The position numbers were made by a program, and so were the translations under genes. Under the pieces are notes generated by a model. It was not told the origin of the DNA and did not search any database. It saw nothing but the letters and a program-made list of their open reading frames with translations. 64,000 nucleotides of DNA, taken from NCBI GenBank assembly GCA_023079485.1, contig CM041083.1, positions 154,584,552 through 154,648,551 on the forward strand. Reading direction: 5' to 3'. This stretch comes from Archilochus colubris. Taxonomy: Eukaryota > Chordata > Aves > Apodiformes > Trochilidae. This document shows positions 47,121-59,270 of the stretch, in pieces (the first letter of the stretch is position 1; every line of letters begins with the position of its first letter).

Positions 47121-48460
47121 TATCCTTCCTGGTCTCCATGCATCTCTTCCAAAGACCATGCATCTCCCTTAGATGCTGTGCACTGCCTACTAACCCTAGC
47201 CAGATGTCTTCAATATTGCAGGATATCTCAAATGACACTATACCAACATGTATAAATTGAATGAATGTCAAGGTCTCACTATTTGAAATAGATAATTAAA
47301 GTCCAATTGCAATCAACTCATACCTAATGTAGGATTCAATTACACATAATTGGGTGCTTAGCTGAATAACTATGGGTTATCTCAGACACGCTTTCATTTA
47401 TAACAGAAGACATGTAGAACCAATGCCCCAGAGGAATGGTTGATGGACCAATGTGATATAGCACCAACTTTTAGCCTTAGTCATGAAGCCAATGGAGTGT
47501 GTGGTTCAATTTACCTCAGCCAGACACATAGGATTTTTTCAAGTTGTATAAAGATGCCATGAAACAAAAAATCAAATGCTCAGTTATTTGATATAAAACA
47601 ATGGCCTTGTAGATACAAAGGGATTTATGGGAAACCCATGGGATTTTTGGAGTATCAGCTCATCACAAAAACAAATACCCTAGGGCATCTCAAATGATAA
47701 CAATATTCTATGTGCAACCAACTGATTAATCTTAGTCTATTGTCTGTCAATAGGGTAAGCAGGGTCTCAATTCAGCTGCCATATATAAAGGTTTCTAATA
47801 TAATTTCAAACACCCTCAGCTGGCATGGGTATCTGCTAGCACCATAGTTATATTTCAAATTCACCAGTGTATCTTAAATATTGTTAGATATCTTTGTAAA
47901 TGAAAACGGAAACAAGATTCAAATATCCTTAACATTCCGGGGTTTAAATATGCACACATACACACGTGTCATATTTTGTCAGTTATATTTGCATATCTAA
48001 ATTTAGAAATTCCCCATCTGGAATTACATTTCACCCAAGGAAGCATTAACTGTTTTGTATAATAACCAAGAGTTATTTCCAAACTAATGACTCCTCAAGC
48101 AAGGTTATAGGTTCTGAGAGGCAATACTAACATGTTTATTTGGACATCACTTCCTTTGACTACAGTTTTTCCTTGGTGATATAACAACATAAAGCTAAGA
48201 TTTGTACTAGAATTTCATGTTAGTTGAAGGATAGGTACAATCTAAATTATTCTGTCCAGAATTTCAAATTTCTAACTGAAAAAGTTTTCTTACTTGGACG
48301 GTGTTATTGGCCACAGACCTATTCAGCTACTCAAGACCCAAAACTGAAATTACCTAAGCACCAGATATTATTAATGAGAAAATTAATCAAGTAGCAAAAT
48401 AAATAAAATAAATAAAATAATAAAATAATAAAATAAAATAAAATCCGATTGTTCTTTTTT
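47121..48460. other. AT-rich DNA, no gene seen
   Basis: No coding region is supported. It ends in an (AAATA)n tract at 48396-48444 and a T run at the LTR boundary. Confidence 0.5.
48396..48444. repeat. (AAATA)n microsatellite
   Basis: Alternating AAATA and AATA units over 49 bp, 16 bp before the LTR. Confidence 0.92.
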
Positions 48461-48995
48461 TGTTGACTAGTACTTGAGTTGTAATTCAAGCTTTGATACA
48501 CGAACATACATACCCCCTACACACATTGTTTTACTAAGTGTCTATTAATTCATCTCACATGTCAATTCATAAAGGTTTGTTTAAATTTGCCTAATCACAG
48601 TTATTCCTACTTAAGTAAATAGAATTAAAAGTTTGCTGGCAGTCACATTCAGACAGTAATCTAAATAACATCTGTGATAAGAGATCACAGCACGTACCCA
48701 GACAGTCTCTGGTCTCAGCAAAACACTAACCCAATTGACTCTTAAGTGACTTCTTAAATTACTTGTTCTCTTTCAAGACAAGGAAGCAGAGAGGTCTTGG
48801 CATGCTCTTAAAACAGACTATGTTGCACCCTTGTCTTAATTGTTTATCTCAAGGAATGCCTAACAGACACCTGGTCGCCCAAACCTAGCAGGGTTCCAGG
48901 ACACAAAGATAAGAAATGACTCATCCCAGGAAGCCTGGAGATATGTATGTATCAGGGCCATCTTGAATGAAATGACCCCCCCTTTCTTTTGGGGG

Positions 48996-49003
48996 ATAAA
49001 TAA
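48996..49003 (+). promoter_or_regulatory. LTR TATA box
   Basis: ATAAATAA lies immediately after a short inverted repeat (CCCCCC...GGGGG, 48976-48995). Transcription would be expected to start near 49025-49035. GC content rises right after it. Confidence 0.6.
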
Positions 49004-49289
49004 CCCTAGGAGAAGACGGGAAGCGTGAGCGCTTTTTCGGCTCAACGTCTCCTCAGCTCGTCACCCCGATTTCCAGCTTCACCCCGATTTCCAGCTACGG
49101 AAAGACAGAGCAGCGACTCAACAGCGAAACCCAGGAGCAACCCTCCAGCCCGAGGAACCAGGCCCTGCGCCGGACGGTGACATTTTCTCTCTTTTGTTTC
49201 TCCTTTGTTACTCTTAACGACCATCGATTGAGGTGGTTACTTTATACAAAAGGTCTTATTGCTAGTACAACCGGCTTTCCCTATTTAGA

Positions 49290-49295
49290 AATAAA
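49290..49295 (+). terminator. LTR polyadenylation signal AATAAA
   Basis: A canonical hexamer placed about 290 bp after the TATA box and 118 bp before the proposed LTR end, the layout expected of an R/U5 boundary. Confidence 0.6.
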
Positions 49296-49459
49296 CTTTG
49301 TAACTAATTTTAAATCCAGCAGTCTGGTTATTTCTCAATTCAAGCGTCGTCTCTGAGTCAGTGGCTGAATTTTCCTCGTAATCAAAGTATAGATAATAAC
49401 TCGGATCATAACATTTTTACATAGATCTATTTTAGCTGGAAGTATTAAACTCCCTCTCC

Positions 49460-49617
49460 AATCAAATAAAACCAAAATCACATCCAAACAAAAAACCACC
49501 CCAAAACAACACCAAAACTCTCAAGGAAATTAATAATAATACTTAAAAACAAACAAAAAAACCAAAACAAAACCCACAAAACCCAGAAAAACCACCCCAA
49601 AAAACAAAACTCAAACC
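49460..49617. repeat. A/C-rich low-complexity tract
   Basis: AAACC, CCAAAAC and CAAAACCC words over about 155 bp, almost without G. It lies 46 bp downstream of the LTR. Confidence 0.85.
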
Positions 49618-50101
49618 CAAACTCCTAAGAAAAGCCAGGATAATAATCATAAAAGAATGCAAGTTTCAACTTCAAGAGTTAAGATGGTGTCAATTCTTTG
49701 CCATCCCAGTGTTAAACCTTGACAGTTTTCTGGAACCTAAGATATTCCTCAGAACCAAGCAGTGGTCTTGGTTCTACATACCAACCTTTAGCCATTACTA
49801 TGAACATTAAGCACTATAAGTCCTAAAAAGAGACACTGTCTGAGAAACATGCTGTTAATTTCAGTAAGTGCAGCTACTAAGAAGAGACTTAGCTGAAAAC
49901 CAAGTTACAAGAAAATCAGCTGTATCCTTTCCCAAAACAGGACAGAAAGGTATGAAAAAATACTTGTTACAATTAAAAAGTGCATTCACCCACAATGATG
50001 AAATGAATATGGGTTTGCTGCAAATCAAAAAGAGGGAAAATACTGGAATCAAAACAGGGAAAACATAATCTAAACACTACTTAGCTTATTTCAAGAAACA
50101 G
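49618..50101. other. AT-rich spacer, no gene seen
   Basis: About 480 bp with no recognisable repeat. Both strands have a frame of about 65 codons at 49861-50068, with no motif. Confidence 0.5.
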
Positions 50102-50192
50102 TTCATAGAATCATAGAATGGCTAGGGTTGGAAGAGATCTTGAAGATCATCTAATTCCAACACCCCTGCCTAGGCAGGGACACCAATTCAGA
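50102..50192 (-). mobile_element. CR1: CR1 LINE 3' tail fragment
   Basis: TTCATAGAATCATAGAATGG is the reverse complement of two octamers. It is followed by the 3'UTR (GGGTTGGAAGAGATCTTGAA) up to about the ORF end (TAGGCAGGGACACC). Only about 90 bp of the element remains. Confidence 0.93.
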
Positions 50193-51535
50193 AAACCTCT
50201 TCAGATAATGTACCATAGAAAAGACAACGTTTGTGTAAATAATCTGTATTATATTTGTTATTCTGATTTCCAACCTTATTAAAAAGTGTTAGCAAATACA
50301 CAGTGCTTTTTCTGGCAACAGAATTTTTTCTAAGGAATGTTTATTTTCTAAGGAATTCTTTATTCTTTCAAAATCAGCTTATAGCTATGATTGTAAAGCA
50401 TATATATATCCTTAATCTTTATAGTCTTCAGAGACATGGAATTTAAAGGCAATTAAGCTGTGCTTTTACTTGAGGTCATATTACGGCTTCTGAATGGGGT
50501 ACAAATTGTTTGCATTAATCATGTAATAACATTAAACAGGTCTGGCCTTTTAATATAAAACCAATTTCCTGATGGCTGTGGATTTTTTAGCTTTCCTCTT
50601 CTGGCTTGTAAAACTGATTGTTTACTCTATGCATACGTGTTAAAATAATGAATTCCTGATGAAATCTGGTGCAAATGAATGTTCAGTTCTTCAACTTCAA
50701 AGATGAATGACTGAGAGAGTCGGTTCAAGACATATTTATAGAAGGCATTGCAATAGACACATGTAGACCTACAATATAGCAGGTCCTAAACCTCCAATCA
50801 TTTTTTTAATGGTGTCCAAATAGATATTTTTCACGTATAAATATTCCTTGCATTTAAAAATAAATTTTATCTTTCCACATAGATCTAAGAGTCAGTACTG
50901 GATACAGAAGTTTAAAGCCCCATCCTATATTTCATTGGCTCCAACACTTGCAAAAAAATCAGTTAGTGGCTATGTGTACTCCTCTGCCTGATGAAATACT
51001 TCGATCACTATGACTTGTAGGTCATTTGACATAGTTTAGCTGAGAGAAACAGAATGATTTTTTTTTAATTTTGGGTTTTCACATATTTTGTTTCAAATTT
51101 GTATAATGGTCTGATCGAATGTCCAGCTGTCAATTAATGCTGACTTTGCTGCAGATCTGGTATTGCACATTTTTGTGCAAGTAGTCTTGAAGTAATTTAT
51201 ATAGCTTTATGATAAAAATAAACATGATACACTGAACAACCTTTTCTTTGAATTTCTTTCTCTAAGATCTTTTTGCTGTACATTTGTGTTGCATTCACAG
51301 AAGCTTTGGAATCTTGATGATGCAATCAAAACAATTAACAAAATATTACAAGATAAATAACAGAAAGATCAAATTTTAGAATCTTTTACCATACCCTAAT
51401 TACTTTCCCTGTGAAAAAAAATATTTAATTGACAATGATACATGGAAAATTGTGAAAATATGGCAGAAATGGAAAAAGAGAAATTGAAAAGAGCATGGAA
51501 GTATCTAATTTTGAGAGAAATTTCTTTCTACTTCT

Positions 51536-51568
<33 letters not shown>

Positions 51569-54385
51569 CAGAATAAGAGCTGGGACTGCTCAGGTTGTGT
51601 TTGTATTGGTTAAGAAGCCATAAGCCGTTACCTTTGCTTTAACAAAAATTAATAACAAAAAATCAAAATACTTCCCTCTTTCTTTGGATAAGACAGACAT
51701 CCTGTAAAAAGTGGTATATTATATTAGCATGAAAAGAACTCAGAGTTATTTTATACTGCATGCCTGAGTTTTACAGGCACTGGTCCAGAAACACTGTCAC
51801 ATAAGAAATGAACATATATAAGTGGGATTCAAAAACTCAATACAGTTCAAAGATAATTGAAGACAATACAAGTTGTTCTGTTTCACTCAACAAAGCTTTT
51901 GGTCAGACCAAAAGTTAATGGTTAATCAAATTTTCAGGATTAATCAGGCTGGTTAATAAGTATTCAGGTAGCATTGCTAAATTAACAAAAAGACTTGATA
52001 ATGTGAAGCTACCCATTCTCATGTTGCTTCTGAAAACAGAGGAAATATATGAAATTTTCAAAGAAGGAAAATTACAACAAAGTTTTAAACCATCTTTGAA
52101 TTAAAATTACAGGATATCATTACAGCTAAAACCAAAATTAAGAAACAGATAATACAGATATGTAGCATTCAAAGTAATAATGGATTGCATATAACCACTA
52201 GATTTCAACACTATTACTTATGTGAAATTGAATCATAAAATCATAGAAAGTTAAAGAATCTGAAAATTCTACTACTGAAAGATATACATATACATGCACA
52301 CAAAGAAAGAGGCAAAGAAAGATGTGTATGTATGCATGTATGTGCAGAATATGGGCTTTGTTGATTTGTTAAGATAGGAAACTATAATAATCTTAGAAAC
52401 TGAAATATTTCCTTCACACCTTTTTTATTTAGCTAATTACCAGAAAGAGCTAGGACTCAAACACAACTAGTTGCAGGGTGAAAAATAAAAAATAGTTACA
52501 TTCCTTTCCCACTAACAAAACAAGTTTTAAGGAAATAAAGGAGTGAAGTGATTTATAAGAAGGTCTGATGATCATGTTTATAGTATTTTTACAGTGTGAA
52601 TTTTATTTTGATTTTTTTTTCAGAAATACTAAATAAAATAAGACTATAGTATGGTTCAGATTCTGTGGGTCATATCATCATGAAACTAATGCACAGTGAC
52701 ATTGTGCCACCTGAGATATTCAACCAACAAAGACCCCTGTCTCTCAGCTTCAGTGTCATTTTTATCTACAATATAGTCTTTTTTTTTTTTTTCTTGATGT
52801 TAGAATTTGAAACATCTGAAAAGTAGTTACAACTGAAACAGTGAAATGCTACTGTATTTAGTGGTCAAGAAAGATGATCTAAGGTCAATAAATTGTTCTT
52901 TGGGTGAAGATACAGTTCAACAAATATTAGAGGAGTGAGAAGGATTTGATGATACAGTGTCAAGATTTTATTTCATTTTTATATTTTTCTGTCTCAGATA
53001 TTATAGAACAAGATATTTCATTATGACTTAGCCTGAGAATCACAATTTTCTGGTTATGTAAAGATATTTTGTTCTAATTCATAATGCATAAAAAGGCAAA
53101 ATTTCTTTACAGAAGGTAACAATTTCTGGGTGTCAATTTTGTTCATCAAAATAACTCACTGTCTGCTATGACCTGCTACAAGGGCAGTATTTCTCTTCTG
53201 AAAGACCTTGCTCAGAGCTAAGTGAGAGGTAAAATGTTGAAAAAACTGTTCTAGAAGGCTTGATAAATACTCTCCTTCCAAAATCTTCCCTAAACTACTT
53301 TGGTAGCTAAGAGCAGGAGTCTGTTATTAAATAGTAAAGTGTTGTTCCTTAGAATGTGAATCTCAGAGTTATTATTAATATTATTATCTCAGCTACTATT
53401 ATTAATGCAGGACAAAAGAGCATAAAGTAGTGCAATAACATCCTTTTTTAATAATTCTTTATTTCAAATAATCAAAACGTGGCACCCATTTACTGTGTAG
53501 CCTGATAGTCAAGGGAAGTTATGTGAGAGAGACAAATAATGCATGTCAGCACTCACTTCAAGAATGATTTGAATAGAGTATAGCAAACAAAATTAAAACA
53601 GAAATTCACAGCAGGGATTCTGAACTTAAGAATAGCCTTCTTTGCTTCACTAGGGAAACATTTCTTACGAGGATGTAGAGTTGGAAGATGTAAAAACTTG
53701 GATATTTAATTAGGAGTCAGCAGATCTGTGCTCAACATCATCAATGTTTCATAGTATAGAACATACAATATATTAACAGTGTTCATATAAAGAGGTTCTA
53801 ATTGTCTGCACAAAACAAAAACAAGACCATAAGCTTTACATAATTTTATTTTAGTGAGGGTTTTTACATATACTCAGTTGGAAGCAGAGTGGTTTGCTTT
53901 GTTTCATTTCTAACTTTGTATTCATTCACAAGAAAAAGTAATGCTGGGAGACTGCATTAAATGCACAACACAAAACATGCCATATTTATGCTCTATCAAG
54001 TCTTCCTTCTCAAATTAAATGTTTTTTCTTGGAGAGACTGGTATTCAAGTTTACATATAATGTATTATTTTAACAAGGTTTTAATCACAACAGGTTTCTT
54101 ATCATGATCTACAAATAATGGACATTCTCAGTGGAATTAAAAATAGTAACTAAAACATGGAAGAATTTCAGTGTCCAATCAAGCTTTCAGTTAGCATATA
54201 TCAAAACAGTTCAGATGTTGCCAGATATTTGATGAAGCTGAACACTTACAAGGCTCCCTTTAAGATAAAGTAAATTCTCATTATCTGCTCATGATACAAA
54301 ATGTGATCTCTTGTATCTTGTCCTTTTCGGGCTAAAGAACCTACAGATCTATGTATCTGTTCCTCTCTAGCACTGTTCAGTTACC
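50193..54385. other. AT-rich DNA, no gene seen
   Basis: More than 4 kb without a gene. It contains a 29-T run (51538-51566) and a possible octamer scrap (GAATCATAAAATCATAGAAA near 52229). The longest open frames are short. Confidence 0.5.
51538..51566. repeat. poly-T run, 29 nt
   Basis: Uninterrupted run of 29 T, the longest homopolymer in the window. The sequence that follows (AGCAGAATAAGAGCTGGG) is not a recognised SINE or retrocopy. Confidence 0.9.
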
Positions 54386-54445
54386 AATCACAGAATCGTA
54401 TGTCTGGTTGGAAGAAACCTCAAGGATCATCTGGTCAAACCCTTT
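54386..54445 (-). mobile_element. CR1: CR1 LINE tail fragment, decayed
   Basis: AATCACAGAATCGTATG followed by GGTTGGAAGAAACCTCAAGG and ATCATCTGGTCAAACCC is the reverse complement of a decayed CR1 tail and 3'UTR. About 60 bp remain. Confidence 0.85.
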
Positions 54446-55496
54446 GAATTCACTGATTAATTATTCTCCTGTAACTCATGAACATGTAACAGACACACAG
54501 TTTTGCCAACAGCTTTTCCACTTTGTGGTCAATAAGAACTGAGCAGAAAGAAGCTTGAAATTCCTTCTGAAATAAAAAAGATTTTGTGTATATCCTTTAC
54601 TCATATATTTATTAGTAGTATTAATAAAAATTTTATGAAATTTGTCTACTAAGGCATGATGCATAAATTACAGTGTTGCTTCTTTGACTTAATGAGCAAA
54701 ACCCTTTGTAAAATCCGATATCTGCCATGCAAAAAAAATATAAAATATGAGTATGTAAGAAGAAAAGACACAGAAGTGTGAAAGGATTATAGAAGCTTTA
54801 AGTTTTGCTAGAATAAGTGTGTGAGTGAAGAATATGCAGAATTAAAGTTGTGTTTTGACTGTTTCAAGCTTATTTAATATGATTATGCACAATGAAGGTA
54901 ATCCAAATACAGAAAAATCAGTCTTTCAAAGTCAAATAATAGCATAGACCTTGATATTAAAATTTATGGAAATTAAGATTGAAAGGTAGGATTTAGAGCA
55001 ACAAATTTGATCAAGAATTCTTAAATAAGGGTCAGTGGGAAATGAAGAGGAAGCTTGAAAATAATTGGACTGTCAATATTGTATTCCCACGAAGCCAAAG
55101 GCCAGAAGCTGCAGAATCAAATGCAAGACTCAAAATCTAGTTTTCAATAATCCAGTCTTGAGAACTGTATGGAAAATGTGAAGTGTTATTTATATACCCT
55201 TTTCCTTTACATTCTCCAAAAATAAAGTTTTCTTTGCAGAGTCCCTTGAAACAGAACATCCATGTTTATTTCTGTCCTTCAGAATACTATTGGCAGGACT
55301 CCAGTCATGTAGTTTTTTCCCCCTAAAAAGTGTTTCTCAGTACATATATGTAGATTTCATTTTTTTCCCTTTGTTCTACAGTTGCTTGTATATTCCCGTA
55401 TGTACTATAAGCAATTATATTTAGGCTTAAGAGAAATGGCAGTTCATTATGATCCATGTGAATGTACAGCTTCATATGACATTCAGAGTGCCCCAA

Positions 55497-55521
55497 GGGG
55501 GAGGCAGTGGGGGGGGGGAGG
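55497..55521. repeat. G-rich run including G10
   Basis: GGGGG and then GTGGGGGGGGGGAGG, the only strong G cluster in an AT-rich neighbourhood. It has two or three G tracts, so quadruplex potential is marginal. Confidence 0.85.
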
Positions 55522-55852
55522 TAAGGCAAACCAAATTATTTTGTTATTAAAAAGAAAAATATTTTCAGAAACAGAATGCCACATTTTATCTTCTCATCCT
55601 CAAAAATAATAATTAAAAAATTGGGTTAGATTTTCTGGTAGATAGCTTTGTATAGATGTAATTTACACAGCAGAATACTAGTATCCCTTTTAAAGATCTA
55701 GCCACAACTACTGCAGATACCTGATTAAACATATTTAATCACTTTATGTAAAACACATTAAAAACCCCTCCCTCAGTTATGTCTTTAAGAAATCTGTCAG
55801 AGCTATTTTGGGATTTATATTTGTAAATATATACATGTTTACACATCTTATG

Positions 55853-55915
55853 TATATATATATATATATAATGTATAAAACTATAGATATATAATATATA
55901 AAACTATAGATGTAT
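55853..55915. repeat. (TA)n tract and a short tandem duplication
   Basis: Nine TA units are followed by two copies of ATATAAAACTATAGAT, the first with GT in place of AT near its start. Confidence 0.9.
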
Positions 55916-56333
55916 GATTATTAGTACAAAATACTTTTTTTAATGTATTTTATCTATATTAAACTGTAAATTTAGTCATGCATTACAAACCCTATGTCCA
56001 AAAGAGCTCTTAAAAGCTCTTAAAAACATTTTGTATGCTTCCATGTTGGAATAAATTTTATTTTATTCTTATTCTTTCATTAGTTTCTTTGAAAAGTCAT
56101 ATTACTACACAAGTCTTGAATCAGTTAATGCTGGTGCTAGAAGAGAACTACAGCCAAAAATTTCCTCTTTCAAGTTTTCAGGACAGCTCTGTTCTTTAAA
56201 ATGAAATCTCCCATGAACAAATACAGTCATCTGTCACACCATGAGCACATCTTCTTTGACATCCAAAGCTTATTTAAAAGGACTCTTTCTCAAATGTCTC
56301 TCACCCATACTCCACACTTCTTTTTTGTGTTGT

Positions 56334-56372
56334 ATTTTTTTTTTTGGTTGGTTGGTTTTTGGTTTTTTTGCA
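56334..56372. repeat. T/G-rich low-complexity tract
   Basis: T run, then GGTTGGTTGGTTTTTGG and a further T run. Confidence 0.85.
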
Positions 56373-56876
56373 GGCCACTCACTTGAAAGGATGGAGGATA
56401 AAGTGAAGTGAAGTTACAACATATGAAGTGCAAGCACTGCACACATGTGTAACCATCTGTAGGCCAAGCTTTGATGTCCCTGTTTGGAAAAACAGAGGCT
56501 TTTTATCCTTATTTCCCTGAATACTGGGGAGAAAACCACTGCTTTCAAGCTAGTTCTGGCAGCAAATCATCTTGTCCAAAACAACCACAGAGCAAGTGAT
56601 TTAACATGTGCCAGGGAGAACTTAAAAGGGACAAGTATAGTTTCAACAGAAATTTTGTAGTGGGTGATCATTTTGAAAATACTGATGCACTCATTTTCAA
56701 ATACACTTTTATCATGTTAATGCCACTTTATCATGAAGGTGGATACTTATTTTCAGTACGGGATAGCTGATGCCTGCTTTGGCAGCACAAATCCAGAATT
56801 AAAGTACCTCTTTATATGTGTACTTACTCATTGAAAATGAATAGTATTTCTCCCTAGTAAGATTTTGGTGCTGAGT

Positions 56877-56946
56877 TTTTTGTTGCTGTTTGTTTCTTTT
56901 GTTTTCTGTTTGTTTGTGGTTTTGTATTTTGTTGTTTGGTTTTTTT
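56877..56946. repeat. T/G-rich low-complexity tract
   Basis: TTTGTTG, TTTGTTTC and TTTGTTTGTGG words over 70 bp. Confidence 0.85.
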
Positions 56947-58555
56947 CAAAATCGTTAGCAGAGTTTTAACATTAGGAGATAATGAAAAATATGGTGCGTG
57001 AAATGAAAGTTATAAATGAAGGTAAAAAATGAAGTAAAATATCTTTCCACGTTGTTTTCTTCTCTGAAAGGATGTTGTTTTTTTTCCCCTCTGTGTATAC
57101 ATTCTGAGTGATTGCCATTGAGGGGCTACCCTTTCAGATTAGTGAACATCTTTCATTGGGTTCAGCTGCCAGATAAGAATGAGAAATATATTGAAACATC
57201 ACCATCTTCTCTTCACACTGAGCCATTTGCTAAAGATTTGTCAAAATACCAGTCAATTGCATCAGATATAGACTGATGTATTCAGACTTCATCCTGTGTA
57301 AACAGCTTTTGCTATTATCAGTTTTCCAGGCTGATGAAGTTAGTTGAAGAAGATATACATTCACAATCATCATTAAGGAGCCAGGTTATAAAATACTGCA
57401 AATAAAAGTGATTATGTGGCAAATTTGCATAAAGTTTAGTTGCCAGAAACTTAGGAGGAAAGCAAACAGGGTAATATTTGGCAGTCCTTTACTCAATTTC
57501 TCATTTTCACTCTTCATCTTTTCTGATTGCTTAATTTCTGTCCTGTTATTTGAAAGTGACTGTCAGCATCTCAGGTTTAACAAATATTCCATAGATAAAA
57601 ATACATGCCTATAGCTAAGAGTCTCACAGCAATGAAATAACCCTGGAACAAATCTTGCAAAAGTATAAAAGAACCGTGTTAAATTAGTTCATTTTCTGAA
57701 GAAATCTTTGCTCTGTAAGAAAATGAGACACCCCTTAGCTCTTGGTGCTTTAAGCCACTGTTTATTAGTTCAGTGTAAATATCTTTCCTCAGAACATCCA
57801 GAACTGTACTCAACTGTCCTCTTTGATCTTCAGTGATTCATGAATTTACACCTCACATGAACTTTTGGGAAATAAGACTTTCTGAATTTTGCAAATTAAA
57901 TGCTCTTCATTTATTATGCTCTTTTTTCCCTCAAGATCAGTTTTATTCAGAGCAAAGAATTAGACTCAAGTGTCTGTCATGATGAAAACTAACAAATATT
58001 AAAGTACATCTTTTGTAATCGACACAGTGAGGGAACCATTGTTTTATGCATGTTTTGTCTTACATGAATGCTGAAGCCTATCTTAAAATTAGATAAATAA
58101 AAAAGATGTTAGGCAAATAGGATACATCTAAGACAAGAGCTATGATTAAGGTCACTTTATACTCCAACATTCTGATTAGAAAAAAAATTAGTAATAAATT
58201 AATATCATAAACTTGCTATTTACTGTCATCAGTATGACAGACTCATGGTTAGGGTCAACACAATCCAGTGTAATTTTTCAAAATAACATGTAACATATTT
58301 TACAAAATATATTTCCTTCCACATAAGATGTGAAATGGGTTTAATTCTTTTTTCATTCCTTTACATAGAAAAGAGGACTCTACTGCTCATGAGTTGTTAG
58401 CACTGTTCCAAAGCTGACAGCAAATGTACACCCAAATGTACACACAAGGAGAATGATTTGATTCCTGGAAACCCAATACAGAGTTTGCAACATTTGTGTA
58501 GGTTTGGCATTACTCCTTTCCTTACCATTGCTTGTAGAACAGTAGTATTTCACAA

Positions 58556-59270
58556 GCTCACAAAATTGTCATGGTTGGAAAAGACCTCTGAGATCACCTC
58601 AACCAACCCCAAACATCCCCCCACAATAATAATAATTAAAAAAATATTTATCTAGATCACTACGCCCACTAGAACATGTCCTATAGTGCCTCATCTACAG
58701 TTTTTAAATACTCCCAAGGATGGTGATTCCACCAGTTCCCTGAGCAGTCCATTCTACTGCCTAACTACTCTCTCAGTAAAGAAATTCTTCCTAATATATA
58801 TTCTAAACCTCCCCTGGTGCAACTTCAAGCCATTTCTTGTAGTCCTGTTGTTATCACTTGAGAGAAGAAGCCAGCACCCACCTTCCTACAACATCCTTTC
58901 AGATAGCTCTAGACAGCAATAAGATCTCCTCTCAGCCTCCTCTTCTCCAAGCTAAACATTGACAGTTCACTCAGCCTCTCCTCATAGGACTTGTTCTTCA
59001 TCAGCTTGGTTGCCTTTCTCTAAACTTGTTTCAGAACCACAAGAAAGATTTTGTAGTGAGTGGCCCAGAACTAAACACAGTATTCATGGTGCAGCCTCAC
59101 CAGTGCCAAGTACAGGGGCAGGATCACTTCCCTTCTACTGGTCACAGTATTCCTGATACAAGCCAGGATGCTGTTGGCCTTCTTGACCACCTGGGCACAC
59201 TGCTGGCTCATCTTGGTGTCTACCAGCACCCCAGGTCCTTTTCTGCCTGGAACTTTCCAGCCATTCCTTC
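58556..59270 (-). mobile_element. CR1: CR1 LINE remnant, 3' part, about 0.7 kb
   Basis: The minus-strand copy starts with a 3'UTR (GTCATGGTTGGAAAAGACCT) without a clear octamer. Upstream come the C-terminal codons (58686-58922), the ERL.EL.MFSL..RR region (GCTAAACATTGACAGTTCAC), and the VRPHLEY-type region (CAGTATTCATGGTGCAGCCT). The last recognisable segment is the '[17 protein letters not shown]' region near 59180-59250. It has many frameshifts. Confidence 0.92.

Larger units (their letters stand above)
48461..49413 (+). mobile_element. Probable solo LTR of an endogenous retrovirus, about 953 bp
   Basis: Candidate ends are TGTTGAC (48461) and CATAACA (49413), giving the TG...CA rule and a 4-bp terminal inverted repeat (TGTT/AACA). 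TTTTT flanks both sides (48456-48460 and 49414-49418), consistent with a 5-bp target duplication, although a T run is weak proof. Inside are a TATA box (ATAAATAA, 48996-49003), a GC-rich R region after it, and AATAAA (49290-49295) about 120 bp before the end. These give a U3 of roughly 560 bp, R of roughly 280 bp and U5 of roughly 100 bp. No primer-binding site, polypurine tract or viral gene adjoins it, so it looks like a solo LTR left by recombination. The 5' boundary is the least certain part. Confidence 0.7.
54446..58555. other. AT-rich DNA with simple repeats, no gene seen
   Basis: No coding region is supported. It contains a G-rich run (55497-55521, with G10), a (TA)n tract and adjoining duplication (55853-55915), and T/G-rich tracts (56334-56372, 56877-56946). 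Confidence 0.5.

Noticed and set aside
51538..51566. 29-T run as the tail of a minus-strand SINE or processed pseudogene
   Set aside because: The adjoining sequence has no A/B box, tRNA-like fold or recognisable coding remnant.
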